From positions 29,089 through 93,088 of the forward strand of contig OMYT01000031.1 of the NCBI GenBank assembly GCA_900315315.1: a stretch of DNA of 64,000 nucleotides, written 5' to 3'. The notes below the pieces were generated by a model, which was not told the origin of the DNA, made no database searches, and saw nothing but the letters and a program-made list of their open reading frames with translations. The stretch is from an uncultured Eubacteriales bacterium (GTDB taxonomy: Bacteria > Bacillota > Clostridia > Christensenellales > Aristaeellaceae). Every line of letters begins with the position of its first letter. Position 1 is the stretch's first letter. Below are positions 7,764 to 16,386 of this stretch, one piece after another. The position numbers were made by a program, and so were the translations under genes.

Positions 7764-8891
7764 ATGAAAAGGCTTTTTTGTTGCTTGATGATTGCAGTGT
7801 TGTTCAGTGTCTTTCCCTATGCCCTGTCGGAAGAGTCACGGTCTCATTCCATATTTCGCCTGGATGAAGAAGGATATCTGTATTATATGGATTACACCAT
7901 GGACTACTATGGTCCGGAGGTCATGAACGCTCTGAAAGAAGGCGGTTTTATCGATACAGGCTGCTCAGCGTTCTTCACCCACGATCCGGAAGGTAATCCC
8001 ATCACTTGCAGAAACTATGATTATCCGCATCGCGTATCTCAGGAAGATCGGACTCTGACCGGCTTGAACGTCGTGCTTCACTGTAAGCCCGAAGGAAAAT
8101 ATGAATCCATCGCCATGGCGGATGCGGTCTGGTATGATGAGCAAAACCAGCTGCTGCAGAAAGGTGGCCCGGACCTGCCTGGTTTTGACATTCATTTGCT
8201 CGACATTTTACCCTATAATTGCATGGATGGGATCAACGAAAAAGGTCTGTGCGTCTCCATTCTCCGGGTCGATATCAAGCCTGGTGAACAACCTGCCCGG
8301 TTGCCGATTGGATCCAGCATGCTCTTGCGGTATATGCTGGACGATTGCGCGAATGTTCCGGAGGCAATCCGGAAAATCGATACGGCCATCGTTGTTCCGG
8401 AGGATTGGCAAGGCAGCCACGTTTTTGTGACGGATGCGGATGGCCGTCATGCGGTTATAGAGAGTCGGAACAGTATCGTATCTGTGATTGAATCGGATAT
8501 CGTTTCAAACTTCTATCTCGGTTCTGATGACATTGAAGATTATTATATAAACGGCAACCTTCGCGAGGAGGCTGTCCGGATCACAGATGAATACGGCAAT
8601 GCGACGTACAGCTTTGGCTATGGCCACGGGTATCATCGTTTTGTGACGATCGCAGGACAGTTGGAACGATATCAGGATACGAATTCGGAAGAACGCCGCA
8701 CTGTAATGCCAAGAGCCGCCGCTCTCGTGATCCTGCAGAGTGTAGCACAGAATCCGTACACCAATGCGTCAGGTATATCCATGACACAGTACAGTGCTAT
8801 CTATGACAACGCTCATCAGACGATGGAAGTCTGGCCTTATCAGAATTATCAGAAGTCCTGGATTTTTGATGTAACGGGAACAGAACGATGA
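7764..8891 (+). CDS. Exported Ntn-type linear amide C-N hydrolase (choloylglycine hydrolase-like)
   Basis: Predicted exported N-terminal nucleophile hydrolase cleaving a linear amide bond; relatives include bile salt hydrolases, penicillin V acylases and acyl-CoA:6-APA acyltransferases. A signal peptide (MKRLFCCLMIAVLFSVFPYALS) is followed about 45 residues later by the probable nucleophile Cys in DTGCSAFF, then CRNYDYPHR, matching the family's RNYDW/Y motif. The ATG at 7764 has GGAGG five bases upstream; the longer frame from 7665 would bury the signal peptide. AT content is higher than in neighbours, which fits the accessory character of this zone. A minus-strand leucine-rich-repeat remnant overlaps its 3' end. 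The substrate is not known. Confidence 0.78.
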   Translation: MKRLFCCLMIAVLFSVFPYALSEESRSHSIFRLDEEGYLYYMDYTMDYYGPEVMNALKEGGFIDTGCSAFFTHDPEGNPITCRNYDYPHRVSQEDRTLTGLNVVLHCKPEGKYESIAMADAVWYDEQNQLLQKGGPDLPGFDIHLLDILPYNCMDGINEKGLCVSILRVDIKPGEQPARLPIGSSMLLRYMLDDCANVPEAIRKIDTAIVVPEDWQGSHVFVTDADGRHAVIESRNSIVSVIESDIVSNFYLGSDDIEDYYINGNLREEAVRITDEYGNATYSFGYGHGYHRFVTIAGQLERYQDTNSEERRTVMPRAAALVILQSVAQNPYTNASGISMTQYSAIYDNAHQTMEVWPYQNYQKSWIFDVTGTER

Positions 8892-9126
8892 TAGGACAAT
8901 TGCTGAACGCAGAGTCTTCGATATCCATAATACTGTCCGGCAGCGTAACAGAAATCAGGTTTGTGCATCCTTCGAATAAAGACCTGGAAATACTGCTTAT
9001 GCCATCAGGAATCGTTACATTTGTCAGACTGGTACAATCAGAAAATGCACTGTTGAAAATATTACATACGCTCTTCGGAATGGTAATCGAAGCCAGGCTT
9101 TTGCAACCGCTGCCATTGAGATCGCA
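8884..9126 (-). pseudogene. Fragment of a BspA-type leucine-rich-repeat protein
   Basis: Minus-strand translation shows three LRR_5-type repeats: CKSLASITIPKSVCNIFNSA, CTSLTNVTIPDGISSISRSL, CTNLISVTLPDSIMDIEDSA. Such repeats occur in long secreted surface proteins of gut bacteria. Only about 80 residues remain. There is no start signal, no signal peptide and no downstream domain, and the frame then runs antisense into the Ntn hydrolase gene. A remnant is the simplest reading. Confidence 0.7.
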
Positions 9127-9296
9127 ACTCTGACTCGCAGGCAGCAGAGGGGCCGGGGGCTGCGGATGGCGTAATTCAAAATTCATTCACGAATCTATTA
9201 AGTTATTTTTAAGTTTCGGGTATAGAATGAATACATGATATCGAGCAGCGAAAGCGTAAGACCGGATATCGAAATCAATGAAGGAGGATATTCCTT

Positions 9297-10199
9297 ATGA
9301 AAAAGATCATCTCTGTGGTTCTTGCCATTTCGCTTCTCTGTACTGTCGGCGCTGCTTTTGCCGAAGGCCCTGGCGGACGCGGCGGCAATGGCGGCCCCGG
9401 TGGTGGGCAAGGCGGTATGCGCGGTGGAAACGGCGGCGGTACAGACAAATCCAGCGATACCGAGCTCCAATCCATGATTACCGAAGTAGCCCCCAAGTTC
9501 CAGCTGCTCACCTATGAGGATGCGGAAACCGGTACCAGTTTGCAGTATCAGTTGTTTATCCCTGAGAATTATGATGAAACCCAAAGCTATCCCATGATCC
9601 AGTTTATTCCTGATTCAAGCGCTGTCGGGCGCGGCACGGATTATGTGTTGACCCAGGGATGGGGCGGGCTGATCTGGGCGACAGAGGAAGAGCAGGCCAA
9701 GCATCCCGCTTTTGTAGTCGTGCCTGTCTTTACGGAAACTGTGGTGGATGACAATTTCAATCATTCCAGCCAGATCGATGTGGCTATGCGCCTGCTTCAG
9801 TCGCTGACGGAAACCTTCTCCATTGACACGGACAGGATTTATACAACCGGCCAGTCCATGGGTGGTATGACTTCATTTCATCTGAGTATTGCGTATCCTG
9901 ACTTTTTCGCCGCCTATCCCTCCGCCGGTCAGGCCGAACTGCTCGCCCTGTTCGATGCGGACGGCGCTGCGTACAGTCATAAGGAATGGAGCGCGCAGGA
10001 CGACGCTGACACTCAGAACGCCGCTGTGGCCGCTATGCTGGCGGAGGGCTATCAGCAAAACTTCGTGACCTTCACGCTGGGGACGACGCTTGCGGCAGGC
10101 CAAACCTCTGGCGGCGGTGCCGGAGAACACATGACTTCCTTTGACTATGCCTATAAGCTGGAAGCAGTCCGTGACTGGCTGTTTTCACAGAGTAAGTGA
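9297..10199 (+). CDS. Exported alpha/beta-hydrolase (esterase, PHB depolymerase-like)
   Basis: Predicted exported esterase. A signal peptide (cleavage after AAFAEG) is followed by a Gly/Arg-rich mature N-terminus (GGRGGNGGPGGGQGGMRGG), then the hydrolase domain. The nucleophile elbow is GQSMGG and the catalytic His is probably in GEHMTSFDY near the C-terminus. Between AAYPSAGQ and the C-terminal part the protein seems short: the strand that should carry the catalytic Asp is not evident, so a deletion is possible. The ATG at 9297 has AGGAGG upstream. It is followed nine bases later by the Sel1-repeat gene, which shares the Gly-rich mature N-terminus, so the two look like an operon. Confidence 0.75.
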   Translation: MKKIISVVLAISLLCTVGAAFAEGPGGRGGNGGPGGGQGGMRGGNGGGTDKSSDTELQSMITEVAPKFQLLTYEDAETGTSLQYQLFIPENYDETQSYPMIQFIPDSSAVGRGTDYVLTQGWGGLIWATEEEQAKHPAFVVVPVFTETVVDDNFNHSSQIDVAMRLLQSLTETFSIDTDRIYTTGQSMGGMTSFHLSIAYPDFFAAYPSAGQAELLALFDADGAAYSHKEWSAQDDADTQNAAVAAMLAEGYQQNFVTFTLGTTLAAGQTSGGGAGEHMTSFDYAYKLEAVRDWLFSQSK

Positions 10200-10207
10200 G
10201 GCGCAGC

Positions 10208-10807
10208 ATGAAGAAAATCATTATTTCTCTCATGATTCTGTCAATGCTGACAGCCTGTGCCGGTGCGGTAGCCGAAGCGCCACGCAATGGCGGACGCGGC
10301 AATGGACCGGGAGGCGGTTCGATGCAAACCCTCAATGAAGGCATTGCCTATATGAACGGCGATGGCGTCGATCAGGACTACGAAAAAGCACTTCAGCTTT
10401 TCATGGAGGCCTTCGAAGCAGGAAGCATGAAAGCAGCCCGCTATGTAGGCATGGTGTATGAACAGGGTCTTGGTGTGGAACAGGATTACGAGAAGGCGGC
10501 TGAGTACTATGCCAAGGGCGTAGAAGCCGGCGACCTGACAAGCGGTTATTATCTGGGCTTGCTGTTCAAACAGGGGCTCGGTGTAGAACAGGACTATGCG
10601 AAAGCGGCAGAGCTCTTTGCCTCCGTGGAAGCGTCTGAGAACAAGTCCGCCACAGGCGTCGTTGCCGCCGGATATGAACTTGGCGCCCTCTATGAACAGG
10701 GGCTTGGCGTGGAGCAGGATCTGAATAAAGCGATGGAGCTTTACGAGGAGGCTGCATCGTATGAAAGCCAGGATGCCATCGACGCTCTTGCCCGGTTAAG
10801 CAAGTAA
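10208..10807 (+). CDS. Exported Sel1-repeat protein
   Basis: Signal sequence with a possible lipobox (MLTAC), then a short GGRGNGPGGG segment like that of the upstream esterase, then four Sel1/TPR-like repeats. These are clear from the recurring motif (Y/F)EQGLGVEQDYEKAAELY, seen at about residues 53, 89, 125 and 165. Sel1 repeats form alpha-solenoids that bind other proteins. The ATG at 10208 is chosen over the one 12 bases upstream because a GAGG site overlapping the esterase stop lies at the right distance. Function beyond protein binding is unknown; co-transcription with the esterase is likely. Confidence 0.82.
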   Translation: MKKIIISLMILSMLTACAGAVAEAPRNGGRGNGPGGGSMQTLNEGIAYMNGDGVDQDYEKALQLFMEAFEAGSMKAARYVGMVYEQGLGVEQDYEKAAEYYAKGVEAGDLTSGYYLGLLFKQGLGVEQDYAKAAELFASVEASENKSATGVVAAGYELGALYEQGLGVEQDLNKAMELYEEAASYESQDAIDALARLSK

Positions 10808-10825
10808 ATAATCAGGATGCAAAAC

Positions 10826-10860
10826 AAGCGTTGCTCTATAGACGGGCAGCGCTCTTTTTA
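10826..10860 (+). terminator. Intrinsic terminator after the esterase/Sel1 pair
   Basis: AGCGTTGC pairs with GCAGCGCT (one mismatch) around an 11-base loop, followed by CTTTTTA. It ends the two-gene unit at 9297-10807. Confidence 0.7.
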
Positions 10861-10950
10861 TGCCAATTGAGCTGAATGGCCTGATTTAACTTGACTTTCT
10901 CCCCGAACAGAGGGAGTAATACTGCTACCCCAACGGAAGGAGGAAACACC

Positions 10951-11373
10951 ATGGGATTCATGATGCAGATCAGGCCGGAGGTGCTGAAAAAGCTCCGGGG
11001 CAATCCGCACTGTACCTTTGCCGTCAACTTCCGCTGTTATCCGTTTTTCTATGCTGATGCCGCCGCTGACATCACAGTTACAACGTCCGGGACAACCGTC
11101 ACCAATCCCGGCAGCGTGTACTCCGAGCCGATCCTCACGGTGTACGGTTCCGGAGACGTTACGCTCATGGTAGGCACGACCATCGTGGAACTGGAGGACA
11201 TCTCCGGGAGCATCATCCTCGACTGCGCTCTGAAGGAAGCCTACCTGGGCAGCACCCTGATGAACGATCACATGACAGGAGATTTTCCGGTACTGAAACC
11301 GGGAATGAACGCAGTCAGCTGGTCTGGAGCGGTGACGAAGGTGGTCGTCAGGCCGAATTGGCGGTATTTATAA
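10951..11373 (+). pseudogene. Phage distal-tail (Dit-like) protein fragment
   Basis: About 140 residues resembling the C-terminal half of siphophage distal tail/tail-component proteins: VNFRCYPFFY, a beta-rich middle, then DCALKEAYLG, MTGDFPVLKPGMNAVSWSG and the terminal PNWRYL are typical of that family. The N-terminal half is missing and there are no other phage genes nearby. A good AAGGAGG site precedes the ATG at 10951, so the fragment might still be translated. Best read as the last trace of a lost prophage. Confidence 0.65.
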
Positions 11374-11507
11374 CGGATTAACCTTCCAAAACGCGCCGCT
11401 TCATGATATATTTGACGTGAGCCTTTGGTTTGCATCAAGGTGCTCTATCTTTTGAAATTGTCGGCTATGGCGAGATAAGGGATCAGCCCCGCAATAGGAG
11501 GAATACG

Positions 11508-12107
11508 ATGGATCTGAATTTATTTCATTGGACAAGAGAACCGAAAGCCTGTGTTATTCAGAATGGGATCATTCAGGTTACAACTCTGCCGCATACTGAT
11601 CTCTGGCAGCGTACATATTATCATTTTAGAAATGACAATGCCCCGGTATTTCAGATGGAGACGGATGAGCAATACTTCAGTTTTGTTGTGAAAACCAGCT
11701 TTGAAGAAAGCCACCACCGTTTCGATCAGTGCGGGATTGTTATGTACCTGGACAGTGAAAACTGGATGAAGGGTTCCATTGAGTATGAGAACGCGGTATT
11801 TCAGCATCTGGGAAGTGTTGTGACGAACCATGGATACTCCGACTGGGCCACTACAGAAATCCCGGCTGATGTGAAATCAATGTGGTATCGTTTCAGCCGC
11901 AGGGAGGATGATTACTGTATAGAGTGTTCAGAAGATGGCAGTACATGGAAACAGATGAGAATCTGTCACATGGCTGAAGGAAGTGGCAAAATCCGATTTG
12001 GGATTTATGCTTGTTCTCCTGAAGACTCATCATTCACAGCAGTATTCAGCGATATGCAGCTGACAGAATGCGCATGGAAAGCGCATGATGGTCAGCAACC
12101 GGACTGA
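11508..12107 (+). CDS. DUF1349 family protein
   Basis: About 199 residues matching the DUF1349/YoaB-like family, a concanavalin-like beta-sandwich: FHWTREPKACVIQNGIIQVTT near the start, DLWQRTYYHFRNDNAPVF, QCGIVMYLDSENWMKGSIEY, and GKIRFGIYACSPEDSSFTAVF at the end. No signal peptide, so probably cytoplasmic. The ATG at 11508 has TAGGAGG upstream; the longer frame from 11430 is not supported. Members are thought to bind or process carbohydrates, but the activity is unproven. The flanking remnants suggest this is an accessory island. Confidence 0.8.
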   Translation: MDLNLFHWTREPKACVIQNGIIQVTTLPHTDLWQRTYYHFRNDNAPVFQMETDEQYFSFVVKTSFEESHHRFDQCGIVMYLDSENWMKGSIEYENAVFQHLGSVVTNHGYSDWATTEIPADVKSMWYRFSRREDDYCIECSEDGSTWKQMRICHMAEGSGKIRFGIYACSPEDSSFTAVFSDMQLTECAWKAHDGQQPD

Positions 12108-12174
12108 TGAAAGACAACACTGTATCTTTTGATTTTCTGTTTCATAATAACGATTCAACTGAAGGAGACTGTCA

Positions 12175-12288
12175 ATGCGAATCAGAGAATATACAGAGGC
12201 AGATCTGGAACAAATGATTCCGATATGTCGTTTTAACCACGTTTTTCAAAAGGATTGGAGAAAACAGACCGGTGCAAAAGTTGTATAA
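12175..12288 (+). pseudogene. Possible GNAT acetyltransferase N-terminal fragment
   Basis: A short frame with a good GAAGGAG site. Its first 17 residues (MRIREYTEADLEQMIPI) look like the start of GNAT acetyltransferases, whereas the next 20 do not and end at a TAA. It lies in a 500-base stretch without intact genes. Weak call from one short motif. Confidence 0.35.
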
Positions 12289-12535
12289 TAATATAAATAC
12301 CTTCTGGTTCATGAGTGTGGAAGAACTTCTCCTGCTCCTCCGGGAAAAGCAGGAAGGCAGATATGGAAACGGCTCGAAGGGACGGTTCCGGCAGCCTTGT
12401 TATACCAGTCCCCGGATCTCCGCCCAGGTGACAACTCCCCTGCTGACCTTCGACAGCAGGCCCGCGCCGGCGGGAATCGTAATCGCTCCGGGCCGGAAAG
12501 CCCTCCTGGTGGGTTTCAATGATTTGAGAAAACCA

Positions 12536-12564
12536 TTGAAACCTTCTTTTTTTTCATGTATAAT
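12536..12564 (+). promoter_or_regulatory. Sigma-A type promoter of the PPK2 gene
   Basis: TTGAAA, 17-base spacer, TATAAT, 50 bases before the start codon. The best promoter in the gene-poor stretch 12108-12613; the rest of that stretch shows only the GNAT-like fragment and no intact gene. Confidence 0.85.
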
Positions 12565-12613
12565 GCTCTCACACCCAGACAACAGCATAAAACCGACCCT
12601 GAAGGAGGCCCTT

Positions 12614-14104
12614 ATGTTAAAGGAATTCAAACCAGGCAAACCCGAAAAAAAAGAAGCGCTCAAAGCGGAGATCAAAGAGCTCCGCGCCCGTCTGATCGCG
12701 CAGCAGGAGCAGCTGCGGGAAGCGAAGCTTCCTGTCCTGATTCTGCTGGAAGGCTGGGCTGCCGCCGGCAAGGGCAGCCTGATCAGGGAAATCATCAGCG
12801 AGATCGATCCCCGTTTTTACAACGTGGTTTCTCCCGCCGTGATTCCGGAGAGCGAATCCCGCTATCCCTTCCTCTATCCCTATGCCACCGCCATTCCGGA
12901 GAACGGCAAGCTGATCTTCCTGGATTCCGGCTGGATGGATTCCGCTGTCAGCAAGATTCTGCGGCTGGAGATCTCAAAAGAGGAATACAAGCGCCGCGTC
13001 CGCAGCGTCAATGAGTTTGAACGCCAGCTGCGGGACGGGGGATATCTTCTCCTGAAGATCTTCCTGCATATCGACGAGGAGGAGCAGTTTAAGCGCCTGG
13101 AATCCCTCAAAGAGAGTTTCGATACCGAGTGGCGCGTCTCCCCGGACGATCTCTGGCAGCACCGGGAATACAAAAAGTTCCTCAAGGCCTATGACGACTT
13201 TATGGAGGATACCAACGACACCATTCCCTGGCACATTCTTGACGGTAAGAGCAAGAAAGCTTCCGTACGGGATGCCCTGAAGCTCCTGGTCGACATGATT
13301 GACAAGGCCCTTGAAAAAGGCCGGTATGTCGGTGATCCCTTCGAGGAGAAATTCCCGCTCATCAAGATGCCGAAGCTGGCCGATGTGGACCTCTCCCCAG
13401 AGCTTTCCGATGAGGAGTATAAAAAGCAGCTCAAAAAACTCCAGAAGCGCCTGGACGAGCTCCATAACGTCGTCTACCGGAAAAAGATCCCCGTCGTCAT
13501 CGGCTACGAGGGCTGGGATGCCGCCGGCAAGGGCGGCAATATCCGCCGGATCGCCAATCCGCTGGATCCCCGCGGCTTTGACGTGCATCCGATTGCCTCG
13601 CCCGAGCCCCATGAGCTGAACCGTCAGTTCCTCTGGCGTTTCTGGACCCGCCTGCCCCGTACCGGCCATATCTGTATCTTTGACCGGACCTGGTACGGCC
13701 GGGTCATGGTGGAACGGCTCGAAGGCTACTGTACCGAAAAGGACTGGAAACGGGCCTATAACGAAATCAACGAGTTTGAGCGTCAGCTGACAGACTGGGG
13801 CGCCGTCCTTCTGAAGTTCTGGATTCATATCGATTCGGATACCCAGCTTGCCCGCTTTAACGACCGGCAGAACACGCCCGAAAAGCAGTGGAAAATCACG
13901 GATGAAGACTGGCGCAACCGGGAAAAGTGGCCCCTGTATGAAGAAGCCGTTAATGAAATGCTGATGAAAACCAGCACGGAAAACGCCCCCTGGTACATCA
14001 TCGAGTCGAACGACAAGAAGTACGCCCGCATCAAGACGCTGAAGATCGTCGTCGAAGCGCTGGAAGAAGCCTGCGACAAGCACTTCAAGCGCGAATTCGG
14101 CTGA
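12614..14104 (+). CDS. Polyphosphate:AMP phosphotransferase-type PPK2, two-domain
   Basis: Transfers phosphate from polyphosphate to a nucleotide (AMP to ADP in the two-domain PAP group). Two PPK2 domains in tandem: Walker A LLEGWAAAGKGSLI in the first and YEGWDAAGKGGNI in the second. The lid/Walker B segment is intact in the second (IFDRTWYGRVMVER) but degenerate in the first (FLDSGWMDSAVSK), so only the C-terminal domain is likely to be catalytic, as in known PAP enzymes. Length of 496 fits. The ATG at 12614 has GAAGGAGG six bases upstream and a strong promoter at 12536; the open frame upstream to 12272 is non-coding. Monocistronic, with a terminator at 14132. Confidence 0.9.
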   Translation: MLKEFKPGKPEKKEALKAEIKELRARLIAQQEQLREAKLPVLILLEGWAAAGKGSLIREIISEIDPRFYNVVSPAVIPESESRYPFLYPYATAIPENGKLIFLDSGWMDSAVSKILRLEISKEEYKRRVRSVNEFERQLRDGGYLLLKIFLHIDEEEQFKRLESLKESFDTEWRVSPDDLWQHREYKKFLKAYDDFMEDTNDTIPWHILDGKSKKASVRDALKLLVDMIDKALEKGRYVGDPFEEKFPLIKMPKLADVDLSPELSDEEYKKQLKKLQKRLDELHNVVYRKKIPVVIGYEGWDAAGKGGNIRRIANPLDPRGFDVHPIASPEPHELNRQFLWRFWTRLPRTGHICIFDRTWYGRVMVERLEGYCTEKDWKRAYNEINEFERQLTDWGAVLLKFWIHIDSDTQLARFNDRQNTPEKQWKITDEDWRNREKWPLYEEAVNEMLMKTSTENAPWYIIESNDKKYARIKTLKIVVEALEEACDKHFKREFG

Positions 14105-14131
14105 GCTGGCAGGAATTTGTACTCAAACCCG

Positions 14132-14160
14132 CCCGGATCATCTCGATCCGGGTGTTTTCT
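14132..14160 (+). terminator. Intrinsic terminator of the PPK2 gene
   Basis: CCCGGATC pairs with GATCCGGG around a 5-base loop, followed by TGTTTTCTT, 27 bases after the stop. Confidence 0.85.
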
Positions 14161-14330
14161 TGGGAGAAAGCACCCCGTTTGTTGAACATCTGTTGAACAG
14201 GATTTCTTGTTTCAGACATCGAATTTGGAAAGGATGCACCGGAACACGGGTAATTCTGCGGTTCCCGTTTTCATTCCTGTTGATGCCGGCGCCGTACCGG
14301 CATGGTGATTCACATCTCGAAGCGTGCGGC

Positions 14331-14471
14331 GCGGGCTATTTCATCCTGGCATGTACAGAGTTACCGATTCTTGCGGAAGGGCTCAGTGATCCCGGCCCCT
14401 TCGTGGATCCCACCGAGGAGCTCGCGCGCGAAGCCGTCCGCTTCTGCGGCTATCCTGTCATCGGCGATTGA
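14331..14471 (+). pseudogene. C-terminal fragment of an aspartate/glutamate racemase family protein
   Basis: GAGYFILACTELPILAEGLS followed by FVDPTEELAREAVRFCGYPV matches the C-terminal end of Asp/Glu racemases: the CTE motif carries the second catalytic Cys and DPTE-LA is typical. No upstream domain is present in frame, and the preceding residues look random. A decayed gene; the rest of the spacer 14105-14585 holds the PPK2 terminator and a lone TATAAT at 14524-14529 that may serve the next gene. Confidence 0.65.
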
Positions 14472-14585
14472 ACAGGCGCCCTTTTGACTGAACCGCGGCT
14501 CTGCCCCCGGCGGGCTGTTGCGGTATAATATGCACTTCCGGTTTCAGCCGGATCATGATCAATAAAATGAGGAGGTTCTGCACAA

Positions 14586-16367
14586 ATGTCTAATTTTATC
14601 ACCGCTTTGATGAAGCAAAGAAAAGATGCCCAAAAGGATGAACCGAAAGTCAATAAAAGACTGAAGGAAATCCTCGACGTTCTGAAAAAATATAACTATG
14701 ACGACGGCATCACGCCTGAAATTACCGTCAATATTCTGACGGATCTGGGTCCAACCTTTGTGAAGATTGGGCAAATTGCCTCCCAGCAGGCCGCGTATCT
14801 CCCCCGGGAGTACTGCGACGCCCTGGCCCGGCTGCGCTCCAGGGTGGCTCCCATGGACTTCGCGACCGTCAATGAACAGGTTGAGAAGTATTTGGGCAGG
14901 CCGGTCAGCGAGCTTTATGCTTCCTTTGACGAAAACCCCCTGGGCTCCGCTTCCATTGCCCAGGTGCACAGGGCGGAGCTGTTCGACGGGACCGTCGTAG
15001 CCGTCAAGGTCCGCCGTCCCGGGGTTGTGGAAACAGTCGCGCAGGATTTTGCCCTGATCGAAAAAATTCTCGACAAATTCGTCAAAAAGCCGGTAAAAGG
15101 CCTGGATCTCAAGGGTTTTGTCACCGAACTCGAAAAAACCTCGATGATCGAGCTGGATCTCACGAACGAAGCGAATAATCTTGACCGTTTCTGGAATAAC
15201 AACACCGGGCGGGAGAAGGTCGAAAGCCCAAGATGCTACCGCGATCTCACCTGTGAAGCTGTGCTGACCGAAAGCTTTGTCCGGGGCACTGAGGTCAGCG
15301 ATACCGATTTCCTTGCCACGCTCGATGATGAGGAGCGCAAACGTCTCGCCGCGCTGGTGGCGGACAACTTTGCCTCCCAGATCCTGACCGACGGCTTCTA
15401 CCATGCGGATCCTCATTCGGGCAACGTGCTGATCAGGGATCCGCTTCCCGGCGAATCGTATCTTCAGGCGGAAACTGTCAAACCTGCGGAGAAGCAGCCG
15501 GTCAGATCTGATGAAGAGTCCGGCGATAAGCCCGAAGAGGAAAAGATCCCGCTTCCCGGGCACAGCATCGAATGGATCGACTTCGGCATGATGGGTACGT
15601 TAACCTCCAGGCAGCGTCAGATCCTCATCGATATCGTCACAAATGTGGTGATGCATGACGCCTACGGTCTCAAAAAAACCGTGCTGCAGATCGCGACGCC
15701 GAAGGGCGAGATCGACCACGGGGCTATGCTCACCATGTGTGAGGAAATGTGCGGCCAGTTCGGCGGGAATGATGTCGGTGATTTCAATCTCGGTGATCTC
15801 ATGAACACCATTCTCGACGCCCTTGAAGCGGGAAATTTCGATGTGGATCCTTTCCTCACCAATCTGGCCCGCGGCATCATCGCAGCGGAGGGAACCATCA
15901 AAACCCTCAGTCCGGATGTAAACATTCTGAATGCCTTTATGGACAAGGTGGACATCGGGATCGACCTGGACCTGACGAATCTGGATGATAAAGAGAGCCT
16001 GAAGAAACTGAATCCGGATATCGCGCTGAAACTGATGCAGCTCGCCAAAGGCGTCACCGATTCGTCAGCTAAAACGGCTGAAACCCTTGATATGCTGGAA
16101 AAAGGCCAGATCAAAGTCCGTACCGACTTCGCCTTTGAAGATCATGCGCTGGATACGGTGACCCGGCTCGCACACTATGCGATCCGCGCGCTGATCATCG
16201 TTGCGGTGCTCATCGGTTCCGCAATCCTCTGTACATCTTCTTCCTTCGCGGGGGACAACGTTGCCGCCGTCACAGTCGTTTTCCGGGCAATCGGTTTCTG
16301 CGGGATCGTCGTCAGCCTGTTCTTCGCCCAGCGGCTGATCAGAGAAATGAAAAAAGGAAAAAAATGA
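14586..16367 (+). CDS. UbiB/ABC1 (AarF) family atypical kinase
   Basis: Membrane-anchored protein kinase-like ATPase of the UbiB family. Family motifs in order: PTFVKIGQIASQQ (KxGQ, replaces the usual helix), the Ala-rich loop GSASIAQVHRAEL, the Lys in VAVKVRRPG, ADPHSGN (catalytic loop) and WIDFGMMG (DFG-equivalent). An insert of about 35 mostly charged residues (490 to 545 in the gene's second half of the kinase domain, VKPAEKQPVRSDEESGDKPE) separates ADPHSGN from the DFG-like motif. Two C-terminal membrane helices are present. AGGAGG precedes the ATG. In other bacteria the family supports quinone synthesis or lipid handling; the role here is unknown. The next gene starts 20 bases downstream and is probably co-transcribed. 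Confidence 0.88.
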   Translation: MSNFITALMKQRKDAQKDEPKVNKRLKEILDVLKKYNYDDGITPEITVNILTDLGPTFVKIGQIASQQAAYLPREYCDALARLRSRVAPMDFATVNEQVEKYLGRPVSELYASFDENPLGSASIAQVHRAELFDGTVVAVKVRRPGVVETVAQDFALIEKILDKFVKKPVKGLDLKGFVTELEKTSMIELDLTNEANNLDRFWNNNTGREKVESPRCYRDLTCEAVLTESFVRGTEVSDTDFLATLDDEERKRLAALVADNFASQILTDGFYHADPHSGNVLIRDPLPGESYLQAETVKPAEKQPVRSDEESGDKPEEEKIPLPGHSIEWIDFGMMGTLTSRQRQILIDIVTNVVMHDAYGLKKTVLQIATPKGEIDHGAMLTMCEEMCGQFGGNDVGDFNLGDLMNTILDALEAGNFDVDPFLTNLARGIIAAEGTIKTLSPDVNILNAFMDKVDIGIDLDLTNLDDKESLKKLNPDIALKLMQLAKGVTDSSAKTAETLDMLEKGQIKVRTDFAFEDHALDTVTRLAHYAIRALIIVAVLIGSAILCTSSSFAGDNVAAVTVVFRAIGFCGIVVSLFFAQRLIREMKKGKK

Positions 16368-16386
16368 ACCGATTGGAGAATGAGCC

